In this document: piece after piece, positions 1 through 8,590 of the stretch | Layout: each line of letters opens with the position of its first letter | Position numbering within the stretch: position 1 is the stretch's first letter | NCBI GenBank assembly: GCA_030145595.1 | Contig: JAQYVG010000001.1 | Coordinates: 1-32,483 of the forward strand | Origin: Desulfobacterales bacterium | GTDB lineage: Bacteria; Desulfobacterota; Desulfobacteria; Desulfobacterales; UBA11574 | Direction of reading: 5' to 3' | Length of the DNA stretch: 32,483 nucleotides | Translations under genes and position numbers: made by a program | Notes under the pieces: generated by a model | The model's database searches: none | What the model was told of the DNA's origin: nothing | Seen by the model: the letters and a program-made list of their open reading frames with translations, nothing else

Positions 1-74
1 ACAATCAACAATCAACAATCAACAATCAACAATCAACAATCAACAATCAACAATCAACAATCAACAATCAACAA
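1..74. repeat. Perfect 7-bp tandem repeat array (about 10.6 copies), truncated by window edge
   Basis: The unit ACAATCA repeats without error from the first base to about 74, then the sequence becomes unique. The unit is C/A-rich on the plus strand, like the right-hand arrays of the other 7-bp-period elements in this window, so this may be the right half of an element whose core and left half lie upstream of base 1. No coding frame is evident in it. Confidence 0.95.
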
Positions 75-661
75 TCAACAATCATGTATCATCCATCTTT
101 ATGTCAACATTAAAATGCTGTGTTCCCAAGAACCGTACCTAAGTATCTTGAAATCTTACCATAGTGCCACATAGTATCACGAGATTCAAAAGAGCAGTAG
201 CTTTTAGTGCTGTACGGCATTCATGTCCTGAATATTTTTGAAGAATATGAACGCTTTTCAGCACAACATATAGTGCTTACTCCGTATGCGATCATCTATA
301 TATTGTTAGCGGCCAATATGCATTTAAACACCCTAATATTTACGAACCAGGTTCGTCCAAAAGTTCTTGACAAGCATAATGTTAATTGGTATTTAAATCC
401 TTTGGCTTTTCATGGGCAAGCTATCTTCTTGATATTAAAGAATATATTTATGGAAATTTTGGTCGCGACGTTTCGTGACATAAATAAAACCGGATAGGAT
501 TTTTTTGTTTATCTGTAAAAAAAAATTAGACGGCCTAAAAGTTGCTTCTTTGGGCACATTTATGAAGGGAGGTGCAGAAAACTCGGAAGTTGTACCGTAA
601 AGTTTTTTTAGAGGTTAAAATACCGAAATCTTTTACAAAGCAAAATCAGGAGGTATACTAA
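75..661. other. Gene-free leader region upstream of aprB
   Basis: About 590 bases separate the tandem array from aprB. A 96-codon open frame (207-497, GTG start) exists, but it has no Shine-Dalgarno, no recognisable domain, and contains the best sigma70-like promoter of the region, so I do not call it a gene. The last 100 bases are A/T-rich and end in a strong ribosome binding site. The region most likely holds the promoter and a long 5' untranslated leader of the apr genes. Confidence 0.6.
367..395 (+). promoter_or_regulatory. Candidate sigma70-type promoter for aprBA
   Basis: A perfect -35 hexamer TTGACA (367-372) is followed after 17 bases by TATTTA (390-395), a weak -10. Transcription from here would give a leader of roughly 260 nt before aprB. 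This is pattern matching only; an activator-dependent promoter closer to the gene is equally possible. Confidence 0.35.
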
Positions 662-1099
662 ATGCCAAGTTTTGTAATTACTGAAAAATGTGACGGCTGC
701 AAAGGTGGAGACAAAACCGCCTGCATGTACATTTGCCCCAACGACCTGATGGTTCTGGAGCCCAATTCGATGTTGGCCTACAATCAGGAACCGGATCAGT
801 GCTGGGAATGTTTCTCATGCGTCAAGATCTGCCCCACCCAGGCAATTGAAGTAAGGGGTTATGCTGACTTTGTGCCGCTTGGAAGCAGCATTATGCCCAT
901 GCTGGGAACCGAGGATGTTATGTGGACCTGTAAGTTCAGAAACGGCACCATCAAGCGCTTTAAGTTCCCCATCCGGACCACCCCGGAAGGCGCCGCCAAT
1001 GCTTACGCAGATCTGAAAGGCAAGGACCTTGACAGCGAACTGCTTGCCACCGAAGAGGCCGACGGTTACGTTATGCTCACACCGATAGCAACCGTTTAA
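662..1099 (+). CDS. aprB: Adenylylsulfate (APS) reductase, beta subunit
   Basis: This is the iron-sulfur electron-transfer subunit of dissimilatory APS reductase, which passes electrons to the FAD of AprA for reduction of APS to sulfite and AMP in the cytoplasm. The 145-residue protein has two [4Fe-4S] ligand sets near the N-terminus: C10, C13, C21 and C25, then C47, C50, C53 and C57. The insertion between C13 and C21 is typical of AprB. The C-terminal half is the extension that wraps around the alpha subunit in known structures. A strong Shine-Dalgarno (AGGAGG, 648-653) precedes the ATG. aprA starts 66 bases downstream, the usual aprBA order. Length and sequence fit the family throughout. 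Confidence 0.97.
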   Translation: MPSFVITEKCDGCKGGDKTACMYICPNDLMVLEPNSMLAYNQEPDQCWECFSCVKICPTQAIEVRGYADFVPLGSSIMPMLGTEDVMWTCKFRNGTIKRFKFPIRTTPEGAANAYADLKGKDLDSELLATEEADGYVMLTPIATV

Positions 1100-1165
1100 G
1101 CAGATTAATGATTTTAAAAGATTCAGCAAACTGAACAACTACGATATTAGCTAAAGGAGGATAGC

Positions 1166-3154
1166 ATGGCATTACCGAATAAACCTTTAGGTGAACTCAA
1201 AGCCGTCAAGGACCCGGAAGTGGAAGAGCTCGAAGTTGATTATTTGATTGTCGGCGGCGGCATGGCTGCCACGGGAACGGCTTTCGAGATTAAAAAATGG
1301 GCGAAGGAAGACGCCAAGATTCTGCTGGTGGACAAAGCTTCTTTAGAGCGCAGCGGTGCTGTGGCCCAGGGACTTTCCGCCATCAATACTTACATTGGAA
1401 CCGCACAGGGCGACAATACACCGGATGACTATGTCCGCATGGTCCGCAACGACCTGATGGGCATCGTCCGTGAAGACCTTATTTTTGACTTGGGTAATCA
1501 CGTGGACGACTCGGTCTATCTGTTTGAAGAGTGGGGTCTGCCGATTTGGAAGATGTCGGATGACGGCAAGAAACTGGACGGTAAAAAGGGTATGAAGGTG
1601 GGGACATTGAAGAGCGGCGCCACCCCCGTACGTACCGGAAAATGGCAGATCATGATCAACGGCGAGTCCTATAAACGCATTGTGGCCGAAGCTGCCAAGC
1701 TGGCTCTCGGCGAAGACAATATCCTGGAGCGTGTGTTTATAGTCGAGCTGCTTCTGGACGCCAATGAAGAGAACCGCATCGCCGGTGCGGTCGGCTTTTC
1801 CGTACGTGAAAACAAAGTTTACATCATCAAATGCAACACCATGATGGTCGCCTGCGGCGGCGCCGTCAACATCTATCAGCCCCGCAGCGTCGGTGAAGGT
1901 AAAGGCCGCGCCTGGTATCCGATCTGGAATGCCGGATCCACCTATACCATGTGCATGAAAGTCGGTGCCGAGCTGACCATGATGGAAAACCGTTTCACCC
2001 CGTCACGCTATAAAGACGGTTATGGTCCGGTAGGGGCCTGGTTCTTGCTGTTCAAGGCCAAAACCCTCAACGGGCTGGGCGAAGGTTACGTGGGCAGTGA
2101 AGCGGCCCAAGCCGAACTTCAGAAATACGCACCTTACGGAACCGCCGCCATCACCCCGACCTGCCTGCGGAACCACCTGATGATTTTTGAGATGAAAGAA
2201 GGCCGCGGTCCCATTATGATGGATACGGTCAATGCGCTGAAGACCATGGGTGAAAAACTTGACAAGCGCGAGATGAAGGCCCTCGAATCCGAGGCCTGGG
2301 AAAACTTCCTCGACATGACTTGTGGTCAGGCCAACCTGTGGTGCGGTACCAACACCGAGCCCGCCGTGAAGAATTCGGAAATTATGCCCACCGAGCCCTA
2401 CCTGCTCGGATCTCACTCCGGCTGCTGCGGCCTGTGGGTATCAGGACCCGATTTTGACTGGGTACCCGAAGAATACAAAATCCGCTACAAAGAAAAAGTG
2501 TACAACCGTATGACCACGGTCAACGGACTGTTCACCTCCGGTGACGGTGTGGGCGCATCCGGTCACAAGTTCTCCTCCGGTTCCCATGCCGAAGGGCGGC
2601 AGTGCGCCAAGTCCATGGCCAGATTCGTGCGCGACAATGCCGACTTCAAACCGGCCATCAGCCAGTCCAACGAAGAACTGGTGGATCTGGTTTACAAACC
2701 GGTCAGGTTGTTCCTTGAGCATTGCGACTACACCACCGCCATCGATATCAACCCCAATTATCTCAAACCCGAGGGGATGACCTATCGGCTCATGAAAGCC
2801 GCCCACGAGTACGGCGCCGGTACGGCGACCTACTACCAGACCAGCAGCAAAAGCTTAGAGATGGTCATGGAAATGCTGCAGCTGATGCATGAAGACTGCG
2901 AAAAACTGGCGGCCGGTGATCTGCACGAACTGATGCGGGCCTGGGAAATCGAGCACCGTATCTGGACGCTCGAGTCTCATCTGCGCCACATCCAGTTCCG
3001 TAAAGAGACCCGTTATCCCGGATTCTACTATCAGTCCGACTATCCGGGAGTGGATGACGAAAACTGGTTCTGCTTTGTAAACTCCAAGTATGACCCCAAA
3101 GCAAAATCCTGGGATATCTTCAAGAAAGACTACATCCAGATTATCCCTGATTAG
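1166..3154 (+). CDS. aprA: Adenylylsulfate (APS) reductase, alpha subunit
   Basis: This is the catalytic flavoprotein of APS reductase. It binds FAD and APS and releases sulfite and AMP, the second step of sulfate respiration. The 662-residue length is normal for the family. An N-terminal dinucleotide-binding motif (GGGMAATG, residues 30-37) and the flavin-contacting RSGAVAQGLS segment near residue 62 place it in the fumarate reductase/succinate dehydrogenase flavoprotein superfamily. The region HSGCCGLWVSGPDF and the following GDGVGASGHKFSSGSHAEGR stretch are characteristic of AprA. A near-perfect ribosome binding site (AAAGGAGG) lies just before the ATG. It is cotranscribed with aprB and followed by a strong terminator, so aprBA can be a transcript separate from qmo. 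Confidence 0.98.
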   Translation: MALPNKPLGELKAVKDPEVEELEVDYLIVGGGMAATGTAFEIKKWAKEDAKILLVDKASLERSGAVAQGLSAINTYIGTAQGDNTPDDYVRMVRNDLMGIVREDLIFDLGNHVDDSVYLFEEWGLPIWKMSDDGKKLDGKKGMKVGTLKSGATPVRTGKWQIMINGESYKRIVAEAAKLALGEDNILERVFIVELLLDANEENRIAGAVGFSVRENKVYIIKCNTMMVACGGAVNIYQPRSVGEGKGRAWYPIWNAGSTYTMCMKVGAELTMMENRFTPSRYKDGYGPVGAWFLLFKAKTLNGLGEGYVGSEAAQAELQKYAPYGTAAITPTCLRNHLMIFEMKEGRGPIMMDTVNALKTMGEKLDKREMKALESEAWENFLDMTCGQANLWCGTNTEPAVKNSEIMPTEPYLLGSHSGCCGLWVSGPDFDWVPEEYKIRYKEKVYNRMTTVNGLFTSGDGVGASGHKFSSGSHAEGRQCAKSMARFVRDNADFKPAISQSNEELVDLVYKPVRLFLEHCDYTTAIDINPNYLKPEGMTYRLMKAAHEYGAGTATYYQTSSKSLEMVMEMLQLMHEDCEKLAAGDLHELMRAWEIEHRIWTLESHLRHIQFRKETRYPGFYYQSDYPGVDDENWFCFVNSKYDPKAKSWDIFKKDYIQIIPD

Positions 3155-3184
3155 TAATCGATCGGCTGCGATTTAGCCGGATAT

Positions 3185-3219
3185 ACCTCCAGGTGCCGCC
3201 AGGCACCTGGAGGTTTTTA
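3185..3219 (+). terminator. Rho-independent terminator between aprA and qmoA
   Basis: A perfect 13-bp inverted repeat (3185-3197 and 3202-3214) with a 4-base loop is followed by a run of T. It begins about 30 bases after the aprA stop codon. It would end most aprBA transcripts, making qmoABC expression depend on read-through or on a promoter in the short gap before 3271. Confidence 0.9.
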
Positions 3220-3270
3220 TTATGGAACCGCTATTAATCAATTGAAATTAACAATGCACGGAGGGATAGC

Positions 3271-4548
3271 ATGACAGAAGACAAAACAGCTCCTGCTAAT
3301 GGAAGCATTTTGGTTGTTGGAGGAGGGATCAGCGGGTTGACCACGGCCCTTGAAGCCGCCGAAGTGGGGTACGAGGTGTTTTTGGTCGAAAAAAACCCTT
3401 ACCTGGGCGGCAGAGTGGCACAGTTGAATCAATATTTTCCCAAGCTATGCCCTCCATCCTGCGGCCTGGAGATCAATTTTAGAAGAATCAAAGACAATCC
3501 TAAAATAACCGTCTTGACCCAGGGAGAAGTCGAAAAGATCGAGGGAACACCCGGCAGCTATGACGTTACTGTAGCGCTGAGCCCCAGGCTGGTTAACGCC
3601 AACTGCACGGCATGCAACGATTGCGTCGAAGCCTGCCCGGTGGAAAGAGATAATGAGTATAATTTTAACATGGACAAAACCAAAGCTATTTATCGACCTT
3701 TTGAAATGGCCTTTCCCATGCGCTATGCCATCGATGCGGCGGCCTGCAAAGGATCGGAATGCGGCGAATGCGCCAAGGTGTGCAAGTACGACGCCATCGA
3801 TCTGGATATGGCGGCCCAAACGCAGAACTTAAAGGTGGGAGCCGTTGTGTGGGCGACCGGATGGGAACCTTATGATGCCGCCAAAATAGACAACCTGGGG
3901 TTCGGCCAGTACCCGAACGTCATCACCAACATGATGATGGAGCGGCTGGCGGCGCCCAACGGACCGACCAAAGGAAAAATAACCCGACCGTCGGACGACA
4001 AGGAGCCCGCAAGTGTCGCCTTTGTTCAGTGCGCCGGGTCCCGCGACGAAAATTACCTTCCCTATTGTTCCTATATCTGCTGCATGGCCTCTCTGAAACA
4101 GGCCACCTACATCCGGGAACAGTATCCCGATGCCAAGGTGTATATTTTTTACATTGACGTCCGGGCACCGGGCCAGCGGTATGAAAAGTTCTATCAGAAG
4201 ATCAAAGAAGATGAGAATGTCATTTTGATCAAAGGCAAGGTCGCCGAAGTCAGCGAAGATACCGCCACCGGGAATATTACCGTGGTTGCCGAAAATGCCG
4301 TGACGGGCGAAAAGGTTTCGCAAGCCGTTGAAATGGCAGTTCTGGCCACCGGTATGCAGCCGACGGCTGCAAACGCCAAGCTGCCGGCCGATCTTACATA
4401 CAATGAAGACGGCTTTATCATCAATGATTTTGAAAAAGGCGGAATGTTTGCGGCTGGATGCGCCAACAAGCCCTCTGACGTGGTAACGTCGAATCAAAAT
4501 GCAACCGGTATGGCCCTTAAAGCGATTCAAACCCTGGTGAGGAAGTAG
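3271..4548 (+). CDS. qmoA: Quinone-interacting membrane-bound oxidoreductase subunit QmoA
   Basis: QmoA is a cytoplasmic flavoprotein related to HdrA of heterodisulfide reductase. In sulfate reducers QmoABC is thought to link the menaquinone pool to APS reductase. The 425-residue protein opens with a dinucleotide-binding motif (VVGGGISG) about residue 15. It has a cysteine-rich cluster CTACNDCVEACP (C112, C115, C118, C122) and a second set (C159, C164, C167, C171). The later motifs FVQCAGSRD and CSYICC are HdrA-like, and ATGMQPTA near the C-terminus is a flavin-domain motif. The ribosome binding site GGAGGG precedes the ATG. It is followed after 10 bases by qmoB, implying translational linkage. 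Confidence 0.96.
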   Translation: MTEDKTAPANGSILVVGGGISGLTTALEAAEVGYEVFLVEKNPYLGGRVAQLNQYFPKLCPPSCGLEINFRRIKDNPKITVLTQGEVEKIEGTPGSYDVTVALSPRLVNANCTACNDCVEACPVERDNEYNFNMDKTKAIYRPFEMAFPMRYAIDAAACKGSECGECAKVCKYDAIDLDMAAQTQNLKVGAVVWATGWEPYDAAKIDNLGFGQYPNVITNMMMERLAAPNGPTKGKITRPSDDKEPASVAFVQCAGSRDENYLPYCSYICCMASLKQATYIREQYPDAKVYIFYIDVRAPGQRYEKFYQKIKEDENVILIKGKVAEVSEDTATGNITVVAENAVTGEKVSQAVEMAVLATGMQPTAANAKLPADLTYNEDGFIINDFEKGGMFAAGCANKPSDVVTSNQNATGMALKAIQTLVRK

Positions 4549-4558
4549 GAGGTTATCC

Positions 4559-6898
4559 ATGGATAAAAAATATGGTGTCTATATTTGCACAGGTTGCGGC
4601 ATCGGAGATGCCCTGGTAATGGAAGATCTGTGTGCCGTGCCTGAAGAAGAAGGTTTTTCCGTTAAAACCCATCCGTTTCTCTGCGGAGCCGAAGGCCTTG
4701 AACTCCTTAAAAAAGATATCGCCGATGACGGCGTCAACACACTGATGATTGCCGCCTGTTCCCGCCGGGTCAATTACGATGTCTTCAAGTTCGAAGGCTG
4801 CATTGTCGACCGGGTGAACCTGAGAGAACAGGTGGTCTGGTCCCATCCCAGATCTGAATTCCCGGCCCTTACGGAAGACCAGAAAGATGACGGTGAATCC
4901 TTCGATCGTCTGCAGATGCTGGCCGAAGATTACCTGAAGATGAGCATGGCCAAGCTTGAAAAGATCGATCTGCCGGAGCCGTACAAAGTGGAAACCCTGA
5001 GCAGAAAAATTATGGTTATCGGCGGCGGCATCACCGGTATTTCAGCGGCCCTGGATGCGGCCAAAGCCGGCTATGAGGTTACTATCGTTGAAAAAGAGTC
5101 GTCTTTGGGCGGCTATGCGGCCAAGATGCGCAAACAACTGCCCAACGAAGACCCCTATGAAAATCTTATTCCACCGGTTATTGAAAGCAAGATCAAAGAA
5201 CTGGAAGGCTATGACAATATCACCGTTAAAACCGAGACCATCGTAGCCCGTCTCGCCGGTGAACCGGGAGATTTCATTGTAACGCTGAAAAAGCCCGGTG
5301 AAAAAATCGAGTTTGACGTCCCCTTTCCGCTGCCCGAAGAGATGAAGTTCGATGAAAACGGCAAAGAGCTCGATGTTGAAGATCAGCATAAACGCTATCT
5401 GGAATACAATGAAGGCAAACTTGACATTTTGCAGTTCGATCCTGACGGTGAAAAGTTCGGAGCCGTAGTCCTGGCGGCCGGCTGGCGCCCGGATCAACCT
5501 GAGGGCGATGAATTTGCCCATTTGGGTTTCGGGGAACTGCCCGATGTCATCACCAACTGCCAGTTCGAAGAAATTGCCGCCAAGGGCAAAGTAACCAGAC
5601 CGTCGGACGGCAAAGAAGCCAAATCCGTGGCCTTTATCCAGAGTCCCGGCAAGGGGGATGACGATGCTGATTTTAAGTATTGTGGATCGGTGACCAGCCT
5701 GGTGGCCCTCAAGCAGGCCAAATATGTACGCGAAGACTACGACGACAGCAAGGCCTATATCTTTTACCAGCACATGCGTACCCCCGGCCTGACGGAAAAC
5801 TTTTACAAGAGCATCCAGCAGGACGAGGGCATCTTTCTGACCAAAGGCGACGTCATCAGCGTCTCTACAAATGGAGACGGCATGATTTTGGAAGCGGACA
5901 ATACCCTTTTGGGAGAAAAAGTCAAGGTCATCGCCGATCTGGTTGTACTGGCCACCGGTATGGTCCCGGTAACCGTTGATGACCCTGTGGTCAACATGGC
6001 GTATCGCCAGGGACCTTCGTTTCGGGAGATCGGTCTTTTCGACGGCTTTTGCGATTCAAACTATATCTGCTTCCCGTATGAAACCCAGCGAACCGGTATT
6101 TATGCGGCCGGAGGCATCCGGCGCAGCATGACCATGGAAGAGTCCATGGAAGACGCCACCGGTGCCGCCCTTAAAGCGATTCAGTGCATTGAATCGGTCA
6201 ACCGCGGCGTGTCCGTGCACCCCCGGTCCGGTGATATGACCTTCCCGGACTTCTTTTTCCAACGATGCACCCAGTGCAAGCGCTGTACCGAAGAGTGCCC
6301 TTTTGGCGCTTTAGATGATGATGAAAAGGGAACTCCCAAACCGAACCCGTCGCGCTGCCGGCGCTGCGGCACCTGCATGGGCGCTTGCCCCGAACGTATC
6401 ATCGGTTTTGCCGACTTCAACATCGACAGTGTCGGCTCCATGGTCAAGGCCATCGGTGTGCCCTCTGAAGATGATTATTACGAGCCTCCCTTTAGGATCG
6501 TGGGATTTGTGTGCGAAAACGACGCCATGCCGGCCCTTGATATCGCCGGTTTGAACAGGCTTGTCTATTCAGCCGACGTGCGCTTAATCCCGATTCGGTG
6601 TCTGGGCTCCATGAACGTTATCTGGATCAAAGACGCCCTGGCCCAGGGCCTGGACGGAGCTTTCCTGCTGGGCTGCAATCACGGCGACGATTATCAATGT
6701 CATTTTATCAAGGGCAGCGAACTTTCGGAAATCAGAGTCCAAAAGATTGGTGAGGCCTTGTCGAGCCTGGCCCTGGAAGAAGAACGGGTCGCCCAGTTCC
6801 AGGTCGCCATCGACGAATACGATAAAATTCCCAAGATGATTAATGACTTTGTGGAACAGGTAGAAGCCCTCGGCCCCAACCCGTTCAAGGGATTCTAG
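4559..6898 (+). CDS. qmoB: Quinone-interacting membrane-bound oxidoreductase subunit QmoB
   Basis: QmoB is the second HdrA-like flavoprotein of the Qmo complex, fused at its C-terminus to an MvhD-like domain. It has 779 residues. An N-terminal segment (1-130) with CTGCGIGD is followed by a flavin-binding domain starting at VIGGGITGIS (about residue 152). A ferredoxin domain carries two [4Fe-4S] sets, C570, C573, C576, C580 and C600, C603, C606, C610. An MvhD-type domain runs from about residue 645 to the end. The canonical paired cysteines at the start of the MvhD domain appear reduced (FVCEND). AGGAGG overlaps the end of qmoA and precedes the start. The gap to qmoC is occupied by a repeat element. 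Confidence 0.95.
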   Translation: MDKKYGVYICTGCGIGDALVMEDLCAVPEEEGFSVKTHPFLCGAEGLELLKKDIADDGVNTLMIAACSRRVNYDVFKFEGCIVDRVNLREQVVWSHPRSEFPALTEDQKDDGESFDRLQMLAEDYLKMSMAKLEKIDLPEPYKVETLSRKIMVIGGGITGISAALDAAKAGYEVTIVEKESSLGGYAAKMRKQLPNEDPYENLIPPVIESKIKELEGYDNITVKTETIVARLAGEPGDFIVTLKKPGEKIEFDVPFPLPEEMKFDENGKELDVEDQHKRYLEYNEGKLDILQFDPDGEKFGAVVLAAGWRPDQPEGDEFAHLGFGELPDVITNCQFEEIAAKGKVTRPSDGKEAKSVAFIQSPGKGDDDADFKYCGSVTSLVALKQAKYVREDYDDSKAYIFYQHMRTPGLTENFYKSIQQDEGIFLTKGDVISVSTNGDGMILEADNTLLGEKVKVIADLVVLATGMVPVTVDDPVVNMAYRQGPSFREIGLFDGFCDSNYICFPYETQRTGIYAAGGIRRSMTMEESMEDATGAALKAIQCIESVNRGVSVHPRSGDMTFPDFFFQRCTQCKRCTEECPFGALDDDEKGTPKPNPSRCRRCGTCMGACPERIIGFADFNIDSVGSMVKAIGVPSEDDYYEPPFRIVGFVCENDAMPALDIAGLNRLVYSADVRLIPIRCLGSMNVIWIKDALAQGLDGAFLLGCNHGDDYQCHFIKGSELSEIRVQKIGEALSSLALEEERVAQFQVAIDEYDKIPKMINDFVEQVEALGPNPFKGF

Positions 6899-6899
6899 T

Positions 6900-7005
6900 G
6901 ATTGATGATTTTCGATTGACGATTGTAGATTGGATAGTTGCGCCATCCGACAGGATGAAGCAACTTAATTAAGGCTTCAATCGTCAATATTCAATATTCA
7001 ATAGT
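6900..7005. repeat. Inverted 7-bp-period repeat element between qmoB and qmoC
   Basis: Five units of the pattern GATTGNN/GATTTTC with a strict 7-bp period occupy 6900-6934. Four reverse-complement-like units (CAATCGT, CAATATT twice, CAATAGT) occupy 6978-7005. The arrays share an 11-bp perfect inverted match (6915-6925 and 6978-6988). The core contains a separate hairpin (6937-6964) with stems GTTGC/GCAAC and CATCC/GGATG and a 4-base loop. The element starts directly after the qmoB stop codon and ends exactly at the Shine-Dalgarno of qmoC. It has no coding capacity. As RNA it would fold into a nested stem between two cistrons of one operon. Confidence 0.85.
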
Positions 7006-7018
7006 AGGAGGTATTCTT

Positions 7019-8158
7019 ATGACGGATAAATACCTGATTGAGCCTGATATAAATTTTGTGAAAGAGATCATCGGGCTGGGGGGCGACACCCTGAAAAAGT
7101 GCTTTCAATGCGCAACCTGTTCGGTGGTCTGTCCTATTTCTCCGGACACCAAACCCTTTCCCAGGAAAGAGATGATTGCGGCGTCATGGGGATTAAAGGA
7201 CCGGCTGGTCGGCAATCTGGATATCTGGCTGTGCCATCACTGCGGGGATTGTACTACCAAATGCCCGCGCGGTGCCAAGCCGGGCGAAGTGCTGGGAGCT
7301 GTGCGCTCTTACGCCATCACGGAGTATGCTGCTCCCAAGGCCATCGGCAAAGCGGTCAATAACCCCAAAATGCTCCCTTTGCTTATGGGAATTCCCGTGG
7401 TGATCTTCCTGGTTCTGGGACTTATCACCGGTCTGCTCGATTTTTCACCGCCGCTGGGGGAACACGGGATCTCCCATTCTATGTTCTTTTCCACCTGGCT
7501 GGTCGATATGATTTTCGTTCCCCTGGCAGGCTGGGTTGTAATAGTTTTTGCCATGGGGCTCAAAAGATTTATCAATGATATCCATGAAAACGCCGTCCTG
7601 GAAGGCAAGACCGACAAGCAGGAGCTGGACTATGTTGGGTTAATCAAGGCGTTGTTTCGAGTTATCCCAACCATACTAAAACAGGACAAATTTTCGGAAT
7701 GCTCGGAAAACAAAGACCGGGACCTGGCTCACTGGATGGTCTTTTTATCATTTATCGGACTTTTTATCGTCACCAATGTATTTTTCGTGGCCCTTTACGG
7801 TCTGCAGCTTCACGGTCCCTATTCCCAGTTGAACCCGGTTAAATGGCTCGCTAATATCAGCGGTGTGGCCCTTGTTGTCGGTGGCATTCTGATGATCAAG
7901 AACCGTCTTTCCAAAACCGATCAGACCAGCGTTTACAAGGACTGGTACCTTTTAGGGCTTGTCCTGGGACTTGGACTTACCGGCATGCTGACCGAAATGA
8001 CGCGCCTGGCGGGTATGGCCGGTGTGACGTATGCTATGTATTTTGTCCATCTGGTGTTTGTGTTCAACCTGTTTGCATTTTTGCCGTTTTCAAAACTGGC
8101 CCACCTGGTCTACCGAACCGTGGCCATGGCATATAACGAATGGTCAGGCAGGAAATAA
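7019..8158 (+). CDS. qmoC: Quinone-interacting membrane-bound oxidoreductase subunit QmoC
   Basis: QmoC is the membrane subunit of the Qmo complex, combining an HdrC-like ferredoxin part with a cytochrome b (HdrE/NarI-like) part that interacts with menaquinone. The N-terminal 100 residues hold two [4Fe-4S] sets (C28, C31, C34, C38 and C72, C75, C78, C82). About six hydrophobic segments follow, roughly residues 118-140, 160-185, 240-265, 280-300, 315-335 and 340-365. Histidines in and near these helices (for example AHWMVFLS and FVHLVFVF) are plausible heme ligands. The ribosome binding site AGGAGG (7006-7011) immediately follows a repeat element. It is the last gene before a terminator and completes qmoABC. 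Confidence 0.96.
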   Translation: MTDKYLIEPDINFVKEIIGLGGDTLKKCFQCATCSVVCPISPDTKPFPRKEMIAASWGLKDRLVGNLDIWLCHHCGDCTTKCPRGAKPGEVLGAVRSYAITEYAAPKAIGKAVNNPKMLPLLMGIPVVIFLVLGLITGLLDFSPPLGEHGISHSMFFSTWLVDMIFVPLAGWVVIVFAMGLKRFINDIHENAVLEGKTDKQELDYVGLIKALFRVIPTILKQDKFSECSENKDRDLAHWMVFLSFIGLFIVTNVFFVALYGLQLHGPYSQLNPVKWLANISGVALVVGGILMIKNRLSKTDQTSVYKDWYLLGLVLGLGLTGMLTEMTRLAGMAGVTYAMYFVHLVFVFNLFAFLPFSKLAHLVYRTVAMAYNEWSGRK

Positions 8159-8194
8159 CCACAAGCAAGCTACTAGTACCAAATTCGACCAACC

Positions 8195-8225
8195 AAGGGG
8201 ATACAGAAATGTATCCCCTTTCTTT
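8195..8225 (+). terminator. Rho-independent terminator after qmoC
   Basis: A perfect 11-bp stem (8195-8205 and 8210-8220) with loop GAAA is followed by TCTTTATTT. It lies 37 bases past the qmoC stop codon and ends the qmo transcript. Confidence 0.9.
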
Positions 8226-8457
8226 ATTTCTGCCCTATTGAGTTAACTCCTCATCTTGATATTAAGCATAACAAAAATGGACAGGACATCATTTTGGAAA
8301 CAGGTCTTTATCTTATCTCAACTTAATGAAAACAGATAGTTGCAAGATGTCTGTATCGGCAGAAGTCAAAAAAAGTCCTATCTATTCTATCTACTTCTTC
8401 CACAAAACAACGCAATGACGTAATTTGATCTGGTATTTTATTCTACAAAATTTACCC

Positions 8458-8485
8458 TTGACTTTAGAGATATTTATTGTATTAA
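8458..8485 (+). promoter_or_regulatory. Candidate promoter for the HDOD-kinase transcript
   Basis: TTGACT (8458-8463) is separated by 16 bases from TATTAA (8480-8485). Transcription would begin just upstream of the hairpin region at 8527, giving a leader of nearly 300 nt. The call rests on sequence match only. Confidence 0.35.
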
Positions 8486-8526
8486 TTTAAGTAATAATAT
8501 CAAAACGTTTACTTGGCATCTTCCAG

Positions 8527-8590
8527 CACCTCCTTCCCTAATGGGAAGTGGTGGCTCCTGTTGCTAGCTGCCACTTCTCTTTATTTGATG
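8527..8590 (+). ncRNA. Candidate structured RNA or leader element with two stacked hairpins
   Basis: The first hairpin pairs CACC (8527-8530) with GGTG (8550-8553) and CTTCCC (8533-8538) with GGGAAG (8543-8548) around the tetraloop TAAT. An overlapping alternative hairpin pairs AGTGGTGGC (8547-8555) with GCTGCCACT (8567-8575) using two G-U pairs, and is followed by TCTCTTTATTT. The two cannot form together because they share bases 8547-8553, the arrangement expected of an attenuator or riboswitch expression platform. I do not recognise a known riboswitch family. Confidence 0.3.

Noticed and set aside
1..74. CRISPR-like array
   Set aside because: The 7-bp unit repeats with no spacers, and no cas genes are present in the window.
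207..497. 96-codon open frame upstream of aprB
   Set aside because: GTG start without a ribosome site, no recognisable domain, A/T-rich composition, and the best promoter of the region lies inside it.
572..661. 29-codon frame ending in TAA that abuts the aprB ATG
   Set aside because: Its GTG start overlaps the only nearby GGAGG, so no proper ribosome site serves it. The later GGAGG belongs to aprB. A leader peptide cannot be excluded but is not supported.
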